Source of the DNA: Candidatus Erabacter solicola
GTDB taxonomy: Bacteria > Vulcanimicrobiota > Vulcanimicrobiia > Vulcanimicrobiales > Vulcanimicrobiaceae
Length of the DNA: 51,603 nt
Assembly (NCBI GenBank): GCA_003136895.1
Contig: PLDY01000054.1
Location: 18,537-70,139 of the forward strand
Reading direction: 5' to 3'
Shown here one piece after another: positions 49,376 through 51,603 of the stretch. Position 1 is the stretch's first letter, and each line of letters starts with the position of its first letter. The notes under the pieces were generated by a model, which had not been told where the DNA came from, did no database searches, and saw only the letters and a program-made list of their open reading frames with translations. A program made the translations under genes and the position numbers.

Positions 49376-51603
49376 CTAGAAGTTCAGGCTCTGCGGAATG
49401 ATCGAGGTCGGTTGACCACCTAGGCCCAAGCCGACGCTCTGATTCGGGAACGCGAGAATCACGACGTTGAAGTTGAATTGCTTGAGGTCTTGGTTGTAGG
49501 TGAGATCGACGCGGTAACAATCGCCGATGATCTTGCTCAGGTAGACGTTCTTGTTCTCGAGACGCCCCTTGTTCTTCCAATCGATGTTCGACGAGAACTG
49601 CAACGTCGTGTCGCGGCCAAACGGGGTGATTGCCTGCACGTTGGTCGTGTAGAATCCGGCTCCGGGCCCCGGCTGCCAGAAGCCGCCGATCACGATCATC
49701 GAGCGCGGCGACGGCCGCGCGTTAAGCTGGTATTGAACCGACTGAGCCTGGCGGTTGAACGCGGTGCCGGTCGAGAGTGAGAACGCGTAAATATCGCGAT
49801 TGAAGAAGCGCAACACGTCCGAAGCCTGATGCGAACCGCCGTCCAGCCGGTCGATCAATTGGAACGGAACGTTGGCCGGTCCGATCGGATGCTGTTCGTT
49901 GTACGTGATCGAATTGACGATATGGTCGCTGAGCGGCGTCGTGAACGACGCGTTCTGCGTCTCGAACGCTTTTTCATCGCCCGTTCCGTAGAAGTCTTGG
50001 ACGAGGTGCTCGGTCGCGGTGAAGTCGCTCACGCCAACCTTGAAGAAGAGCGGCTGATTGAAATCGATCTGAGCGCGCTGGGTCGAGAAATGATTCTGAG
50101 GTTCGGTGTATTCGCCGATCGTCAACTCTGTCGTGAACGGGAAGCGATAGCCGTGAAAGTTGATGTGCGGCATCACCGTCAGTTCGGGCACACGATCGTA
50201 GCCCGAGGTCGGCGCCGAGCTATCCGACTTGTCGTATTGCAGATTGAAGTCGGCGGCTTTGGTGAAATAATGCGTCTGCGATTGAAGATGCAGCGTGCTC
50301 GAGCTGCCGAACGACGAATCGAACTGCCCGTACGTCACCTGCAGCTGTTCGTTGACGTCCTTGGTGACGGCAATGATGTCGCTAAACCCGACGTTGGAGC
50401 TGCTCTGCGCCGAGCCTTGGGTCGTGCGCTGGTACGTCAACGTCTCGTTCATCGCCGTTCCGGTATGCGACAAGGTCGCGTTGATGTCGAGCCGCGCCGG
50501 CAGCGTGACGTCGGGCCCGAAGTCGCCCGTGTAGTTGACGCCGATCGAACTGCGCAAACGACTGTTGAAGTTCTCGATCTCCTGAAGGGAGACGTTCGTC
50601 AGGCGCGCGTTCTGAAGATGATCGGAGATCGTGTATGCGTCGATCGAGAGCGAGCGGCGATTGGTCTTCGAGCCGATGAAGGCCGTATATCCGAGGCCCA
50701 AGCCGCGCTTGCTGAAATACTCGATCCGATAGTAGCCGTAGTACGTATTGGAAGGGTTGAACCCGATCCGGGCTTTGACGTAATAGCCCTCGACCTCGGA
50801 ATAGCCGACGACCGGCAGGAAGCTCGTCTGGCGGCGCGGGTCCTTGACGTCGCGCAACGGGATAATGAGCAGCGGCAAATAGAAGATCGCGAGCGGACCG
50901 AGCCAGATCGTCGCCTTGCGCGCGATCAACTTATCGCCGGGCAGCACGTCGAGCTGGCGCGCTTCGACGTGGTACCCGCCGTGCGGATTGACGCAGGTCG
51001 TGAACGAGGCATGTTCGCCGTGCGTCACGCCGCTCGACGTGGTGGTCAGCTCGCGGGCCGTGTAGTAGACCTTCCCGCTCTGTACGCCCTCGGTCGTTTC
51101 GCCGCGCCCGTTCGCCAGGATCGCCCGGTTGTTTTTCGTGTCGAAAGTGATCGAGTCGGCGTAGAGAATCGCATCCTGATTCTTATTGATCAGGTAGGTG
51201 TGTCCGGTGATGAGCGCGGTGTGATCGCCGTCGAAGTGGCCCCGATCGCCGACGATCTGACCTTCTGAATAATACAGATGGACGTTGCCGAGCGCGTCCC
51301 ACTCGCCGTTCTCACGATTGGTGCCGGTGATATGATCGGCCAAGACCGCGATCTGGAAGGGAGCGAGCGTCGGTATGGGAGTCGGTCCGGCCGCCGTCGG
51401 CTGCGGCAGCGGTGAGGCGCTCGAACCGGCTGCCGGAATTGACGGCGGCGACCCCGTCGGATTGACGAGCGGCACTCCGCCAGTGGAGGCGGCGGCCGGT
51501 GGCGACGGCGTCGGCAGCGGCGGCGCGGTCGGCAGCGCCGTCCCGGTCGGCCGCGGGCTCGGCGGGACGAAGACGCCCGGTCCCGGCGGCGGCGGCGGAA
51601 GCG
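49376..51603 (-). CDS. lptD: LPS-assembly protein LptD (OstA domain plus beta-barrel), 5'-truncated
   Basis: This is an outer-membrane LPS translocon, at least 742 residues, continuing past position 51603. The visible N-terminus is Pro/Ala-rich (PPSPRP, PLPTPSPP) followed by an OstA-N jellyroll (VLADHITGTNRENGEWDALGNVHLYYSEGQIVGDRGHF, 60-150) and the OstA-C beta-barrel (LPVVGYSEVEGYYVKARIGF; strands through QSVGLGLGG). The signal peptide is outside the window. The protein inserts LPS into the outer leaflet with LptE. The long Pro-rich linker before OstA is unusual. GTG 51475 is an internal codon, not the start. Confidence 0.9.
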   Translation of the reverse strand, partial: LPPPPPGPGVFVPPSPRPTGTALPTAPPLPTPSPPAAASTGGVPLVNPTGSPPSIPAAGSSASPLPQPTAAGPTPIPTLAPFQIAVLADHITGTNRENGEWDALGNVHLYYSEGQIVGDRGHFDGDHTALITGHTYLINKNQDAILYADSITFDTKNNRAILANGRGETTEGVQSGKVYYTARELTTTSSGVTHGEHASFTTCVNPHGGYHVEARQLDVLPGDKLIARKATIWLGPLAIFYLPLLIIPLRDVKDPRRQTSFLPVVGYSEVEGYYVKARIGFNPSNTYYGYYRIEYFSKRGLGLGYTAFIGSKTNRRSLSIDAYTISDHLQNARLTNVSLQEIENFNSRLRSSIGVNYTGDFGPDVTLPARLDINATLSHTGTAMNETLTYQRTTQGSAQSSSNVGFSDIIAVTKDVNEQLQVTYGQFDSSFGSSSTLHLQSQTHYFTKAADFNLQYDKSDSSAPTSGYDRVPELTVMPHINFHGYRFPFTTELTIGEYTEPQNHFSTQRAQIDFNQPLFFKVGVSDFTATEHLVQDFYGTGDEKAFETQNASFTTPLSDHIVNSITYNEQHPIGPANVPFQLIDRLDGGSHQASDVLRFFNRDIYAFSLSTGTAFNRQAQSVQYQLNARPSPRSMIVIGGFWQPGPGAGFYTTNVQAITPFGRDTTLQFSSNIDWKNKGRLENKNVYLSKIIGDCYRVDLTYNQDLKQFNFNVVILAFPNQSVGLGLGGQPTSIIPQSLNF

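Overview
This 51.6-kb window is a dense, high-GC bacterial chromosome segment. It has no rRNA genes, insertion sequences, phage genes or CRISPR arrays, and one tRNA. Lipopolysaccharide-transport genes (an LptA-like double OstA protein, an LptC-like protein, LptD), Lnt, MurA, MreB and many Sec and lipoprotein signals show a diderm envelope with LPS-type export. The gene mix is unlike a standard proteobacterium: a one-chain E2-E1 oxoglutarate dehydrogenase, a KamA/Kdd lysine route, three-part transhydrogenase, KGG stress protein and Tat sulfite dehydrogenase. It would fit an under-sampled aerobic phylum such as Vulcanimicrobiota/Eremiobacterota (WPS-2). That placement is an inference and was not tested.

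Layout. Positions 1-8.9 kb (minus strand): an NAD-epimerase-like gene, then a tightly packed run maoC-SDR-MFS-murA-mreB-tsaC-OstA-like-rarA (rarA runs off the left edge). 8.9-11.9 kb (plus): two transporters, an SDR reductase and tRNA-Leu(CAG) with its own terminator. 12-14 kb (minus): sulfite dehydrogenase (Moco subunit plus cytochrome c) with a cupredoxin. 14.2-18.1 kb (plus): a 1320-residue lipoyl-E3BD-E2-E1 oxoglutarate dehydrogenase. 18.1-25.2 kb (minus): a secreted protein, then lrp-kdd-kamA-ABM-VOC followed by oligopeptidase B and PaiB-like genes. 25.3-28.4 kb (plus): an orphan peptide-binding lipoprotein and an aldehyde dehydrogenase. 28.4-32.9 kb (minus): pntAA-pntAB-pntB, an FAH-family hydrolase and small proteins. 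32.9-43.1 kb (plus): lipoprotein, macroglobulin-domain protein, polA, DUF192, DUF4126-like, secreted protein, mutM, rpsA, coaE. 43-51.6 kb: TonB-C protein, DUF4126 protein, D-aminoacylase, KGG protein, lptC-like, lnt, lipoprotein, lptD (runs off the right edge).

Themes. Envelope: murA, mreB, lptA-like, lptC-like, lptD, lnt. Central metabolism and redox: oxoglutarate dehydrogenase, transhydrogenase, sulfite oxidation, lysine catabolism. Information: rarA, tsaC, polA, mutM, rpsA, coaE.

The most unusual feature is that several clearly coding genes have no ATG/GTG/TTG at the expected start: mreB, the macroglobulin-domain gene, rpsA, the lptC-like gene and possibly the gene at 39.4 kb. Near-cognate codons (CTG, ATT, ATC) sit where start codons belong, in some cases with a Shine-Dalgarno match or a stop overlap of the CTGA type. 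No gap longer than 300 bases lacks a gene. The largest gaps are about 145 bp (25,147-25,292 and 14,022-14,164).
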